Shown: positions 22,771 to 31,453, counted from the stretch's first letter. The stretch is DNA of 64,000 bases from JAGWBF01 sp965116325 (GCA_965116325.1 OZ220675.1:1178001-1242000), one strand, 5' to 3'. Program-made: numbers and translations. The notes: generated by a model not told the origin, from the letters alone.

Positions 22771-24321
22771 CTACTCCTCTTCGGTTGTTGCAGGCGGGGT
22801 GGACTCGTAGGAGTCAGCGACTCCGTAGGACCCTACCGGGCCATAGTTCTCGGAAGGATCAACGACCCTGTAGTATCCTGTTACCTCCGTGGTGTCGTAG
22901 GACGACTCGATTGAGCCGTAGGACCGGACCACCCCGAAGGAGTCTCCGGGCTCTGAGGACTCCTGCGGCTCGCCTGTCTCGGAGGTTTCATAAGAGCTAA
23001 CCGGCTCCACAACCCCGTAGGAATGTTCGGGATTCGGGGGTTCATATGACTCGACAGCCCCGTACGAGCTAACCGGCCCTGTAGCCTCAGAGGCGATCAC
23101 AGGCTCGGCTGGCTCATAGGAGTCGGCCGACTCGAAGGAGGCTGCAGGCGCCACGGGCTCATGAGAGAACACAGGCTCCGGGGCGACGTCGGATTCGACA
23201 GAGTCATAAGACCCCACAGCGCCGAAGGCCCAGGAAAAGTCAGTTTCGGGCTCCGGTTCTTCAGCATCAAAGATGCCTTCGTAGCTGCCTTCCGGAACTT
23301 CCACGGTCTCTTCCTGGGAAAGCTGGTGTCGCACCTTCAGCAAGTGCCTGGGAAAGACCTCGTTGAACCTAACGACGTTCTCGAACATCCAGTCGCGTAT
23401 CTCATCGAGGCGGTGGGGTGGTTCATCGATGGAACCCCCGGCGCTGACGCTCACGCTCCAGTCGCCGTGGTCGTCGGTCCCGTCCCACGCCAGGTCCATT
23501 CCCATCTCTGCTTCGATCTCCAGCTGGGACTCCATTAGAAGCTCAAGGTGGGAGTCATCCCAGTTCCCGTTCTCGTGCAGCTTCAGGTCCACCGCCACCT
23601 CATTGGAATCGGTGAAGCGCATGTCGCACCACACATCGGATACCCCAAGGTTGACGGGGCAGTGATAACCTTGCCCGTTCCCGGACCGGAGGCTGAGTCC
23701 TGCATCCTCCAGTTTCTGCTTCAGAGGCTCCCAGAACCAGTGGTACCTCTCCTCTTCCTCCCAGGCGCCGGACTGGTCATCGGCCTCTTCATCGCCCTCT
23801 TCATTGGAGGAAGGGCTGATTCCGATCAGCTCACCTTCCCACTCGCTGGCCCACTCGCTGGGAGACGCGACCACATGGAAGTAGGGGGCGGGGCGGGAGC
23901 CATCGATTCGCCACAGCTCAACGGCGACTCCATAGAACTCGGTGTCCTCGTCCGTGCGCCGGTTGAGCATCTCCAGGGCCTCTTTGTGTTCGCTCTTGAA
24001 CTCCTTTGCGACCCAGATGACCACATCTGCATCGTGGACGGCGGCGCAGGCCAGCAATTCGCCAAAGTGGGAGTGTTCCGATGGCTCCAAGCGGCTTTGG
24101 ATAATTACTGGGCGATCATTCTCCACATCCCAAGCCGCGACGTATCCTTGGAGATCCTCCTCCGAGGCACCGCTGGGCATGCTCTCCAGGTGCAACCCCA
24201 GGGCCTCTCCAAGCAATGAGATATGCTCCCCAAGCCATGATGTGAAATGGTCTCCCTCAAGTTCCCAGGCTTCCTTTAGCTCCACCCTCTCCAGTAAACC
24301 CAATCCCTGCGAAGTTTCCAC
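22771..24321 (-). CDS. DUF4268-family protein with long Tyr/Ser/Glu-Pro tail
   Basis: A 516-residue protein in three parts. Residues 1-165 form a predicted PD-(D/E)xK-like nuclease fold (RPVIIQSRLEPSEHSHFGEL, DVVIWVAKEF). Where the paralogue at 25021 has ENQ, this copy has QSR, so the catalytic pattern looks degraded. Residues ~190-345 form the DUF4268 domain (RYHWFWEPLKQKLEDAG to RHLLKVRHQL). Residues ~350-516 are low complexity, with about a dozen SYE/YGxV-type repeats, and are probably disordered. A strong terminator follows. Functions of DUF4268 proteins are poorly known; nucleic-acid-related or defence roles have been suggested by neighbourhood elsewhere. Confidence 0.75.
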   Translation of the reverse strand: METSQGLGLLERVELKEAWELEGDHFTSWLGEHISLLGEALGLHLESMPSGASEEDLQGYVAAWDVENDRPVIIQSRLEPSEHSHFGELLACAAVHDADVVIWVAKEFKSEHKEALEMLNRRTDEDTEFYGVAVELWRIDGSRPAPYFHVVASPSEWASEWEGELIGISPSSNEEGDEEADDQSGAWEEEERYHWFWEPLKQKLEDAGLSLRSGNGQGYHCPVNLGVSDVWCDMRFTDSNEVAVDLKLHENGNWDDSHLELLMESQLEIEAEMGMDLAWDGTDDHGDWSVSVSAGGSIDEPPHRLDEIRDWMFENVVRFNEVFPRHLLKVRHQLSQEETVEVPEGSYEGIFDAEEPEPETDFSWAFGAVGSYDSVESDVAPEPVFSHEPVAPAASFESADSYEPAEPVIASEATGPVSSYGAVESYEPPNPEHSYGVVEPVSSYETSETGEPQESSEPGDSFGVVRSYGSIESSYDTTEVTGYYRVVDPSENYGPVGSYGVADSYESTPPATTEEE

Positions 24322-24492
24322 AGATTAACTCCTTTCGACTCCCGGTAAGTCAGAAGATCAACAAATATGAATAAATGGTACATGGAAGCTTGGGTGGATT
24401 CCCTGCGCACTCCCGCCGAGATTCGGGCAATTTCCCGGCCCTTGCTGGGAGGGCGGCGGTTGAGTCAAGACTTCCAACCGGGTGCTGTGGTT

Positions 24493-24966
24493 CTAATGCG
24501 AAATTTGGAGCCTCACTCTCTCTAAGTATGGTGGAAAGACTTTACTAAACTGAATTGTGCTCCCGTACATCCATTGTTGTACCTTCTCAAGATGCTGCGA
24601 CGAGTCCTCGATTGAGCCAGGACGCCTAACGCTCACGCTGCTCGCAATCTGATCATCTAGCCTATTCCAAATCAACTCATAACCCAGTTGTTGTTCAATT
24701 TGGGACTTCGATTCCTTGAGCATATCGAAGAACTCCTTGTTCCGCTCCTTTCGCCCTTTCATTCGCAGGTCAACGATGGCTTCTTCTGTTTTGTCCTGTT
24801 GCAAACGATATTTCCATCGTAAATCACACTCTACCATTGGGATTCCAAAGGAAACTTTCCTCAGGTTTGCTTTCTTTTTCTCGACCTTGATCTCTAACCC
24901 CTTATCTTTGAGTTGCTGCTCTAAGGGAGTCCAGAATTTACGGTACCCTTCAGCTTTATCTAACAA
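24493..24966 (-). CDS. Stand-alone DUF4268 domain protein
   Basis: A 157-residue protein equivalent to only the C-terminal DUF4268 domain of its neighbours: YRKFWTPLEQQLKDKGLEI, ECDLRWKYRLQQ, EEAIVDLRMKGR, SSQHLEKVQQWMYGS, FPPYLERVRLQIS. The start is a TTG with GGAGG ten bases upstream. The N-terminal nuclease-like domain is missing, so it is either a functional one-domain version or a remnant. Base composition is clearly more AT-rich than the surrounding chromosome. Confidence 0.6.
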   Translation of the reverse strand: MLDKAEGYRKFWTPLEQQLKDKGLEIKVEKKKANLRKVSFGIPMVECDLRWKYRLQQDKTEEAIVDLRMKGRKERNKEFFDMLKESKSQIEQQLGYELIWNRLDDQIASSVSVRRPGSIEDSSQHLEKVQQWMYGSTIQFSKVFPPYLERVRLQISH

Positions 24967-25020
24967 ACTGGATCCACCTCCGCGCTGGATAAAGATTGAG
25001 TTGAGGGCTCATGGGAGGAA

Positions 25021-25992
25021 CTATTTCTTCGGGAAGCTCACCATCTCTTGCAAGTGTGGGCCGAACACTTGCTTGAAGGCCAAGAGTTTGTCTATCATCC
25101 AGCCTCGGATTTCTTGGAGCGTCTCCAAGTTGTCGTCAATCGACCCGAGGCGAACTGAAGCAATTCGGCAGGCTCTTCGGTTGTCCAACCTCTCCCACTC
25201 TAAATCACCCAGGTCAGTCTCAATTTGCTCTTTTCGCAACTCTAAGTTGTTGAAGATGTCTTCATTCCAGCCTTTGTCACCGCCATCGATATAAACCTCG
25301 ACCCTAGCCCTCCCCGCCTGAGCAAAATTTGCTCCGTATTGAACCCCGCGGTAGCCAGTGGAGAAAACGTACCAACTTTGGGGCTGCCCCCTTTGCGCAT
25401 TTGTAAACCTATGCTGGACTCTCAACACATCCAGGAGCGTCTGGAAGAACTCTCTGTACCGCTTACTTCTTTCGCTCTCAATTGGTTGTCCCTTGTCAGT
25501 CGTTTTCTTTGTCTGCCTTCGCCAATCATTGGGCGCGGACACCACTCGGAAATGCGGAGCAGGTGGGGAGTCCTTGATCTTCCAAACCTCCACCACCACC
25601 CCAAAGAAGTCAATTCTCTCATCGGTGTGACGATTGAGCAGGTCCAAAGCTTCTCTGTGCTCATCCCTAAACTCCTTGGCGATCCAAACCACCACATTGG
25701 CATCGTAACCCGCAGCGTAAGTCAATAATTGACCAAGATGAGAATGGTCCGTGGGCTCCAACTGATTTTCTATAATCACTGGACGGTCTCTGCCCACTTC
25801 TCGGGCCAAGATATCCAGAGAAAACCCTCCGACTGGTGCCTCAGCGGATTGTAGTTCGAGGTCCAGACCTAACGCTTCTCCAAGCTCCGATATGTGTTGG
25901 GCTAGCCAAGGTGTGAAGTCTCTAGCCTCGTTGAGCCAAATCTCACGAGGTTCAACCAACTCTATCCTTGCTAGTTCTTGTGTCATCATCAT
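25021..25992 (-). CDS. DUF4268-family protein with intact nuclease-like motif
   Basis: A 323-residue protein. The N-terminal domain contains RPVIIENQLEPTDHSHLGQL and DANVVVWIAKEF, a PD-(D/E)xK-like layout with ENQ at the catalytic position. The C-terminal ~150 residues form the DUF4268 domain (YREFFQTLLDVLRVQHRF, ETDLGDLEWERL, QEIRGWMIDKLLAFKQVF). The start is one of three consecutive ATGs behind GGAGAAAGGGTGA. Composition is AT-rich relative to lepB, which lies 24 bases upstream. A DNA-acting role is inferred from the fold only. Confidence 0.7.
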   Translation of the reverse strand: MMMTQELARIELVEPREIWLNEARDFTPWLAQHISELGEALGLDLELQSAEAPVGGFSLDILAREVGRDRPVIIENQLEPTDHSHLGQLLTYAAGYDANVVVWIAKEFRDEHREALDLLNRHTDERIDFFGVVVEVWKIKDSPPAPHFRVVSAPNDWRRQTKKTTDKGQPIESERSKRYREFFQTLLDVLRVQHRFTNAQRGQPQSWYVFSTGYRGVQYGANFAQAGRARVEVYIDGGDKGWNEDIFNNLELRKEQIETDLGDLEWERLDNRRACRIASVRLGSIDDNLETLQEIRGWMIDKLLAFKQVFGPHLQEMVSFPKK

Positions 25993-26016
25993 TCACCCTT
26001 TCTCCTCAAAACAGTC

Positions 26017-26691
26017 TTACTCGCAGGCTCTCGGTAGCTTGTCCACCAGCGGCGCGTCGCAGAAGGGCCAGTAAGTGAACCACACCTCGCCGGCGATGTC
26101 GTCTTCTCGTATCGACCCCCAGCTTCGGGAGTCCTGGCTGTCGTTGCGGTTGTCCCCCAGCACAAAGTACTCGTTTTCCCCCACCCTGCAGTTGGATGAG
26201 TGGGGAATGCAGAGCATGTTGCCAACACGTTCTGAAGGGCCCACGTAAGGCTCGTTCAGAGCCTCTCCGTCGATGAATACATGCCCATTACGAATCTCGA
26301 CCCGCTCGCCGGGAAGCCCTATGACCCTCTTAACGAAGTTCATCTCCGACCCCCCGGCCCTTCGGAAGACGATGATATCTCCCCGCTCCGGTGACCCTGC
26401 GAAGGGTGTGTATTCCGACGCCCCCTGCTGTGCGTCCCAGAAGGGCACCAGATTGGACAACCTTTCGAGGTCCATGCGAAGGTAGGAAAGCTTGTTGACC
26501 ATCAGGTACTGGGCATCTTCCAGGGTAGGCTCCATGCTCTGCCCATGCACCCGGTAGTTCTGGGCGCTGGTCTGGATGATAAACAGGACGATCAAAGCCA
26601 GGACAAGGGCTTCCAGCAATTCTCGTACGATATAAGTCATAAAGGGGGTCGGGCTTCCGATACGATATGACCGGATTATAGACCTGCCCAT
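26017..26691 (-). CDS. lepB: Signal peptidase I
   Basis: A 224-residue membrane protease that removes signal peptides. One N-terminal TM helix (ELLEALVLALIVLFIIQTSA) is followed by the catalytic Ser in HGQSMEPTL, the general-base Lys in FVKRVIGLPGE, and box E GDNRNDSQDSRSWG. ATG 26640 would give a shorter version starting MTYIVREL. It would process the many exported proteins encoded in this window except the lipoproteins. Confidence 0.93.
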   Translation of the reverse strand: MGRSIIRSYRIGSPTPFMTYIVRELLEALVLALIVLFIIQTSAQNYRVHGQSMEPTLEDAQYLMVNKLSYLRMDLERLSNLVPFWDAQQGASEYTPFAGSPERGDIIVFRRAGGSEMNFVKRVIGLPGERVEIRNGHVFIDGEALNEPYVGPSERVGNMLCIPHSSNCRVGENEYFVLGDNRNDSQDSRSWGSIREDDIAGEVWFTYWPFCDAPLVDKLPRACE

Positions 26692-26856
26692 GTCTCTATG
26701 CCATTTCGGGCGACCTGATCTCCCAGCTATTTCAGGCCGGCGGGCATCACCCTTCCTTGTCCCTCATTCCTCAAGCTGGTACAATCCCCTGTACCTGCAT
26801 AACGCCTCTCGTTCTCAACCGAACTTGGTCGGAAACCCTGGGCCCTTGAACCACCC

Positions 26857-28002
26857 ATGAAGATAGCACTGGTTTCACCCTATGATTTCACTTGGCCCGG
26901 GGGTGTAACCGCGCACATCTCCCAGCTTGCCCACCAGTTCTCCCATATGGGTCATGACGTGGAGATACTGGCGCCCCACTCCCCCGCCAGGGACTCCGAG
27001 CCCACTCTCAACTTCGTCCCTCTGGGGAGGTCCGTCCCCATACCCACCGGCGGTTCTATAGCCCGCCTCTCCCTTTCCCTCTGGCTCCACCGGAAGACCA
27101 AGCGGATCCTGGAGGAGAAGGAGTTTGACCTGGTCCACCTCCACGAACCCCTTATGCCCGTTCTCCCTCTCACCGTCCTCCAGTGCTCCAAGACCGTCAA
27201 CGTCGGAACCTTCCACGCCTTCTACGGTCGCTTCCGCAACTACGGATGGTCCCACCGGCTGCTCAAGCGATGGTTCAACAAGCTGGACGGCCTGATCGCC
27301 GTATCCCCCGCTGCCCACCAGTACGTCAGCCGGTTCTTCCCGGGAAACTACAGGATCATCCCAAACGGCATCGATGTGGACCATTTCGCCACGGCCGGGA
27401 AGCCCATTCCCGAGCTGCAGGATGGCAAGACCAACATCCTTTTCGTGGGGCGATTGGAGAAGCGCAAGGGCCTCCGGTACCTGCTGGAGGCCTTCGGGAT
27501 GCTGAAGTGGGAACACCCCAACGTGCGCCTGCTGGTTGTTGGCCCGGGGAACCTGGACAAGGACTGCCATCGAGTGCTGGGGGAGAGGAACCTCCAGGAT
27601 GTTGTGTTCCTCGGAGGTGTGCCCTACGAGGACCTGCCTTCCTACTACGCCAGCGCCGATATATGCTGCTCCCCCGCCACCGGAAGGGAGAGCTTCGGCA
27701 TCGTTCTCCTGGAGGCTATGGCTGCGGGCCGCCCCATCGTGGCAACCTCCATCGAGGGGTACTCCGGGGTTGTGACCCAGGGTGAACAAGGGCTGCTGGT
27801 GCCCCCCAAGGACAGCGCTTCCCTGGCTGTGGCACTGGGTAGGCTGGTGGCTGACAGCGACTTGCGCGAACAGATGGGATCGATGGGACGGCAGTCAGTT
27901 GAGCAGTACCGATGGGAAAAGGTCGCCCGAATGGTCATGGACCACTATGAGAATCTGATGGGAGCCCCCAATGGCTCGGTTGCCGGGCAGAGAACGCTTT
28001 AG
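26857..28002 (+). CDS. GT4 glycosyltransferase, PimA-like
   Basis: A 381-residue GT-B glycosyltransferase. MKIALVSPYDFTWPGGVTAH is the acceptor-side Gly loop, then DLVHLHEPLMPVLPL, GTFHAFYGR, IPNGIDVDHFA, FVGRLEKRKGLRYLLEAF and the nucleotide-sugar motif GRESFGIVLLEAMAAGRPIV. N-terminal sequence and size resemble phosphatidyl-myo-inositol mannosyltransferases. Its 3' end overlaps the CDP-alcohol phosphatidyltransferase gene by 32 bases, the same pairing seen in actinobacterial PI-mannoside loci. Membrane-glycolipid synthesis is inferred. Confidence 0.88.
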   Translation: MKIALVSPYDFTWPGGVTAHISQLAHQFSHMGHDVEILAPHSPARDSEPTLNFVPLGRSVPIPTGGSIARLSLSLWLHRKTKRILEEKEFDLVHLHEPLMPVLPLTVLQCSKTVNVGTFHAFYGRFRNYGWSHRLLKRWFNKLDGLIAVSPAAHQYVSRFFPGNYRIIPNGIDVDHFATAGKPIPELQDGKTNILFVGRLEKRKGLRYLLEAFGMLKWEHPNVRLLVVGPGNLDKDCHRVLGERNLQDVVFLGGVPYEDLPSYYASADICCSPATGRESFGIVLLEAMAAGRPIVATSIEGYSGVVTQGEQGLLVPPKDSASLAVALGRLVADSDLREQMGSMGRQSVEQYRWEKVARMVMDHYENLMGAPNGSVAGQRTL

Positions 28003-28609
28003 GTCAGCCGTACTAAGGTACTTCGAGGTACCAGGGGCACGTCTATTTCACGGCCTGGGACTGACTCCCAACATGATCACCCTGGTGGGGTTCGGCATTT
28101 GCGCCGTGGCGGCCGCCCTGGTGGGCATGGGGTACATCTGGGTAGGGGGGATAGTGTTCCTGGCCGGAGGAGTGCTGGACCTCTTTGACGGCGCTCTCGC
28201 AAGGCTTACAGGGCAGGCAACTCCCTTCGGAGCGTTGCTGGACTCGGTGATGGACCGCCTTGGCGAAGCTGTCCTGTTCCTGGGCATCGCCATCTATGTG
28301 CTGCGGGAGGAGTTCTCCGAGGAGCGCACCCTCCTCGCCATCGTAGCGGTTGTCCTCGCCCTCATCACCTCCCAGATGGTCAGCTATCTGCGTGCCAGGG
28401 GGGAGTCCCTGGGGATCGACACCCGGGCAGGGTTGATGACCCGCCCGGAGCGGGTGGTGCTGCTGTCGGCAGGGCTAATCGTGGGCATTGTTAGCCTGCG
28501 ACCCCTGGAAATCATCCTGGCGGTCATAGCCGCCATCTCCTTCATAACCCTTCTCCAGCGCCTCTTCCTCGTTCGGGGTCGAGTAGATAACATCACCGAT
28601 CCGTTGTAA
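27971..28609 (+). CDS. CDP-alcohol phosphatidyltransferase (PI/PIP-synthase-like)
   Basis: A 212-residue integral membrane enzyme with about six TM segments. The full family signature D-x2-DG-x2-AR-x8-G-x3-D-x3-D is present as DLFDGALAR and GALLDSVMD, so metal and CDP-lipid binding are intact. It transfers a phosphatidyl group from CDP-diacylglycerol to an alcohol. The adjacent PimA-like gene and the RxGxG-poor C-terminus favour inositol(-phosphate), but glycerophosphate cannot be ruled out. Confidence 0.88.
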   Translation: MARLPGRERFRSAVLRYFEVPGARLFHGLGLTPNMITLVGFGICAVAAALVGMGYIWVGGIVFLAGGVLDLFDGALARLTGQATPFGALLDSVMDRLGEAVLFLGIAIYVLREEFSEERTLLAIVAVVLALITSQMVSYLRARGESLGIDTRAGLMTRPERVVLLSAGLIVGIVSLRPLEIILAVIAAISFITLLQRLFLVRGRVDNITDPL

Positions 28610-28641
28610 ACTAGGTCAATCTGTCACGTAGCGGAGGCCGG

Positions 28642-29361
28642 ATGGCTATCATCCCGGAACAGGACCGGAACGACCTCAAGAGGGACCTTCGGAAGAACCT
28701 GAAAAACGATGTGACCATCAAGTTCTTCGGCCAGGGTTCCTCCCTTCTTGCCGTGCCCGGCAGGGAGTGCCGCTACTGCCCCCAGACCCAGGAGCTGATG
28801 GAAGAGCTGACCGGCCTTTCGCCCAAGCTGCACCTGGAGGTGTACAACTTCTACACCGATACCGAAGCGCGGGACAAGCTGGGCGTAGAGCGCATTCCGG
28901 CTATCATCCTGGGAGACAACGGGAGCTCCCGGCTGAAGTTCTACGGCATCCCCCTGGGCCCCGAGCTATATGCCCTGACCGACAGCGTGAAGACCATATC
29001 CCGCGGCGTCAGCCCGCTGAGCATGGAGTCGCGCAAGAGTCTCCGCAAGGTCAAGAAGCCGGTGCATATCCAGGTGTTTGTCACACCCAATTGAGGGTAC
29101 TGCCCCAGTGTGGCCAGGTTGGCCCACGCAATCGCCCTTGAGAATCCGAATATCACAGCCGACGTTATTGAGGTGGAGGAGTTCCCTAACTTGGCCCAAA
29201 GGTACATGGTACGCAGCGTACCCAAGACGGTGCTCGGAAACATCGGCCCCATGTCCGGAATCGCTCCGCCCATCCAGTTCGTGGGAGCGGTGACCGAGGC
29301 CCAATTCGTCGAGAAGGTGCTGGAAGAGGGCATGGGCGAACCCGAGGGCGGCACAAGATAA
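28642..29361 (+). CDS. Glutaredoxin/PDO-like double-thioredoxin-fold protein with in-frame TGA (probable selenoprotein)
   Basis: Read through the TGA at 29092-29094, this is a 239-residue protein with two thioredoxin-fold units. Unit 1 has a redox motif CRYC (in PGRECRYCPQTQELMEEL) and a cis-Pro (VERIPAIILG). Unit 2 starts PVHIQVFVTPN, then the TGA, then GYCPSVARLAHAIALENPNI, a cis-Pro in VRSVPKTVLG, and ends EPEGGTR. The TGA replaces the first Cys of a CxxC motif, giving U-G-Y-C, and the reading frame is unchanged on both sides. A SECIS-like hairpin follows at once. It probably acts as a cytosolic disulfide reductase or isomerase. A nonsense mutation is the alternative. ribH follows 18 bases on. 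Confidence 0.8.
29108..29129 (+). promoter_or_regulatory. Candidate bacterial SECIS element
   Basis: Starting 13 bases after the TGA, GUGUGGCC pairs with GGCC(C)ACGC (one bulged C, one G-U pair), closing the five-base loop AGGUU. The loop holds GGU, as in the E. coli fdhF element, and the UGA-to-loop distance of 21 bases lies in the known bacterial range. Confidence 0.65.
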
Positions 29362-29379
29362 ATTAACGGCAAGCGCGGG

Positions 29380-29868
29380 GTGCAATTGGCACAGGAGATA
29401 GCTGGAGACCTACAAGGCAAGGGGCTGCGAGTAGCCATCGTGGTTGCCCGCTTCAATGACTACGTCACATCCACTATGCTGCGGGGAGCTGTGGACGGGC
29501 TCTCCAGGCACGGTGTGGGCGAGGACGAAATCCTGATCGCCTGGGTCCCCGGGGCCTTCGAGCTTCCATCCTGCGCAAAGACCCTGGCCGAGACGGGCCG
29601 CTACGATGCGGTCGTCTGCCTGGGGGCGGTGGTCCGGGGCGAGACATCCCACCACGACCTTGTGTCGAGCCAGGCGGCCTCGGGCATAAACAGGGCCTCC
29701 CTGGACACCGGTGTGCCGGTTATCTTCGGCGTGCTTTCGGCGGAGAACATCGACCAAGCCATCAACCGAGCCGGGGGCAAGCAGGGGAACGTGGGCTACA
29801 GCTCCGCCGTTGCCGCCATCGAGATGGCCCGCCTCAACCAAGCCATCAAGGGCCTCGGCAGCGCCTAG
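29380..29868 (+). CDS. ribH: 6,7-dimethyl-8-ribityllumazine synthase
   Basis: A 162-residue enzyme of riboflavin synthesis that condenses ribityl-aminouracil with dihydroxybutanone phosphate. Seen: VAIVVARFNDYVTSTMLRGA, VPGAFELPSCAKTL, LGAVVRGETSHHDLV and PVIFGVLSAENIDQA. The start is GTG 29380 after GCGGG. It is isolated from other rib genes here and probably co-transcribed with the redox protein upstream. Riboflavin supply fits the flavoenzymes in the window. Confidence 0.95.
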   Translation: MQLAQEIAGDLQGKGLRVAIVVARFNDYVTSTMLRGAVDGLSRHGVGEDEILIAWVPGAFELPSCAKTLAETGRYDAVVCLGAVVRGETSHHDLVSSQAASGINRASLDTGVPVIFGVLSAENIDQAINRAGGKQGNVGYSSAVAAIEMARLNQAIKGLGSA

Positions 29869-29950
29869 GCACGGGATGTCCGGTTACTCTCCAATGGCAA
29901 GCCGGGGCTGGACTGCCCGGCCTTTCCTATTTTGCTGACCAGGAGGCATC

Positions 29951-30793
29951 ATGACCGCTGTCGATAGGCTGATGGAGGGGGCGGTGGATATCCACGTCCA
30001 CTTCGCTCCCGACCCCAATGGGGACCGCCGGGCCGGCGCCTCGGAGGTCGCCAGGAGCGCCTTGGCCGCAGGCATGAGAGGCATAGTCCTCATGAGCCAC
30101 GAATACCCCGCTCATCCCGTAGCCTACACCGTGGCCCAGATGGTGCCGGACCTCGCCGTCATAGGCGGCATCACGCTTAACCTGGAGGTAGGAGGCCTGA
30201 ACCCCACGGCGGTAGAGGCTACAGCCGATATGGGGGGACGGGTGGTGTGTATGCCCACCCATTCCGCCGGAGTCGACCGGAAACGCCGGGGGCTGGAGGG
30301 AGGAATCAACCTGCTGGACCCATCGGGACGGTTGTTTCCCGAGGTGTATTCCATCCTCGAAACCATCAAACTCCACGACATGGTGCTGGCAACAGGACAC
30401 ATATCAACCGGGGAGAGCATGGCCTTGGTGGACGAGGCGCGAAGCCTGGGTATAAACCGCATCGTCGTTTCCAACGGCTCCACCATGTCCTTCCTTGCCG
30501 GTATGACCGTAGAAGACATGAAAGCGCTGGCTGCCAAAGGCGCCTACATCGAGCACTCCGTGCACGCCATGATGCCCCTGACCTACCGCCAGGACCCGGC
30601 ACAGCTGCTGGAGGCGGTGCGAGCTATAGGTCCGGAGCATTGCATCATCAGCTCCGACTTCGGCCAGGACTTCCATCCCATGCCTGCAGAGGGGCTGCGC
30701 ATGGGCATCGCCACCCTGCTACGGGTAGGCTTGGAGGAGGTGGAGGCGGGCATCATGGTGAAGGAGAACCCCTCGCGCCTGCTGGGTCTGTAG
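29951..30793 (+). CDS. DUF6282-like metal-dependent hydrolase
   Basis: A 280-residue TIM-barrel hydrolase of the amidohydrolase type: metal motif VDIHVHFAPDPNGDRR at the N-terminus, IVLMSHEYPAHP, VVCMPTHSAG, LATGHIST (His), IEHSVHAMM and SDFGQDFHPMPAEG. The HxH and later His/Asp ligands suggest a binuclear metal site. Substrate is unknown. AGGAGGC precedes the ATG; the gene stands alone between ribH and the convergent tilS group. Confidence 0.75.
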   Translation: MTAVDRLMEGAVDIHVHFAPDPNGDRRAGASEVARSALAAGMRGIVLMSHEYPAHPVAYTVAQMVPDLAVIGGITLNLEVGGLNPTAVEATADMGGRVVCMPTHSAGVDRKRRGLEGGINLLDPSGRLFPEVYSILETIKLHDMVLATGHISTGESMALVDEARSLGINRIVVSNGSTMSFLAGMTVEDMKALAAKGAYIEHSVHAMMPLTYRQDPAQLLEAVRAIGPEHCIISSDFGQDFHPMPAEGLRMGIATLLRVGLEEVEAGIMVKENPSRLLGL

Positions 30794-30856
30794 AGGGCGA
30801 AGCGCCCCCTTTGATCTACTTGTCTGGGTCTTGGGACTAGCCCGATTGGGGGCCTG

Positions 30857-31165
30857 CTAGGAACGCACTCCCCAGGAAATGTAACGACGGATGGCAGGGT
30901 CCGGGCGCGACATCGCCAGCTTCAACCAGCGAGCTATGACGGCTTGGGCCGGCCGCGCCGATAGCCTCACCAGCACCTTCATCGTCAGGAACGCTCCCTG
31001 GAGGGCTGCCCGGGAGGCAAGGGCAACAAGTGCGAAGAGGCTCTCCGCTCCCTGGGTCATGTTGCCCGACTCCACCTGGGCTAAGGGGTGAAAGTTCAGG
31101 CTGGTCCGATGATCACGATAGTTGGCATCGGATACCCATTGCCCAAACTCGAACGAGGGCGCCAA
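30857..31165 (-). CDS. Possible small protein of unknown function
   Basis: A 102-codon reading frame opened by a TTG immediately after the stop of the upstream small membrane protein gene. It has an amphipathic Ala/Leu/Arg-rich C-terminal half (ESLFALVALASRAALQGAFL) and no recognisable domain. Open frames also exist on the other strand, so it may be chance. If it is not real, 30794-31165 is a gap with nothing else recognisable. Confidence 0.25.
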   Translation of the reverse strand: MAPSFEFGQWVSDANYRDHRTSLNFHPLAQVESGNMTQGAESLFALVALASRAALQGAFLTMKVLVRLSARPAQAVIARWLKLAMSRPDPAIRRYISWGVRS

Positions 31166-31441
31166 TCAGGACCTCGTCTTCCAGGTCTGGGTGTTATCGG
31201 CCATATCGATCTGCTGTGAGGCGGCATCTTGTGGGGCGGCTTGGGTAGCCGGTTTCCTGAATGTGAGCTTTCTGAATCCCCATCGGAGCATCTTGAAAGC
31301 CGCTACACAAAGTATGACGAATATAGAAAGCAGCGCTGTAATCGGGTCCGACGTCGAACCCTGTCGGATCCTGTTAGCGCGGTATTCCCTCTCATGCTTC
31401 TGAATCTCCGGCGGAAGAGGGGCCCCAGAAGGAATGAACAT
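31166..31441 (-). CDS. Small single-TM membrane protein
   Basis: A 91-residue protein with a polar N-terminus, one hydrophobic helix (ALLSIFVILCVAAFKMLRWG) followed by basic residues (RKLTFRKP), and a polar Gln/Ala-rich tail. AAAGGAGGG lies just before the ATG, which supports translation. It is located 12 bases after tilS on the same strand. The function is unknown. Confidence 0.5.
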   Translation of the reverse strand: MFIPSGAPLPPEIQKHEREYRANRIRQGSTSDPITALLSIFVILCVAAFKMLRWGFRKLTFRKPATQAAPQDAASQQIDMADNTQTWKTRS

Positions 31442-31453
31442 GGCCCTCCTTTC

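Noticed and set aside
26875..27789. Long open frame antisense to the glycosyltransferase
   Set aside because: The sense frame has all GT4 motifs; the antisense frame has no start signal or recognisable fold.
29095..29361. A separate downstream gene starting at GTG 29110
   Set aside because: It lacks a ribosome-binding site, would start inside the redox motif, and is in the same frame as the upstream part; read-through of TGA explains both halves better.
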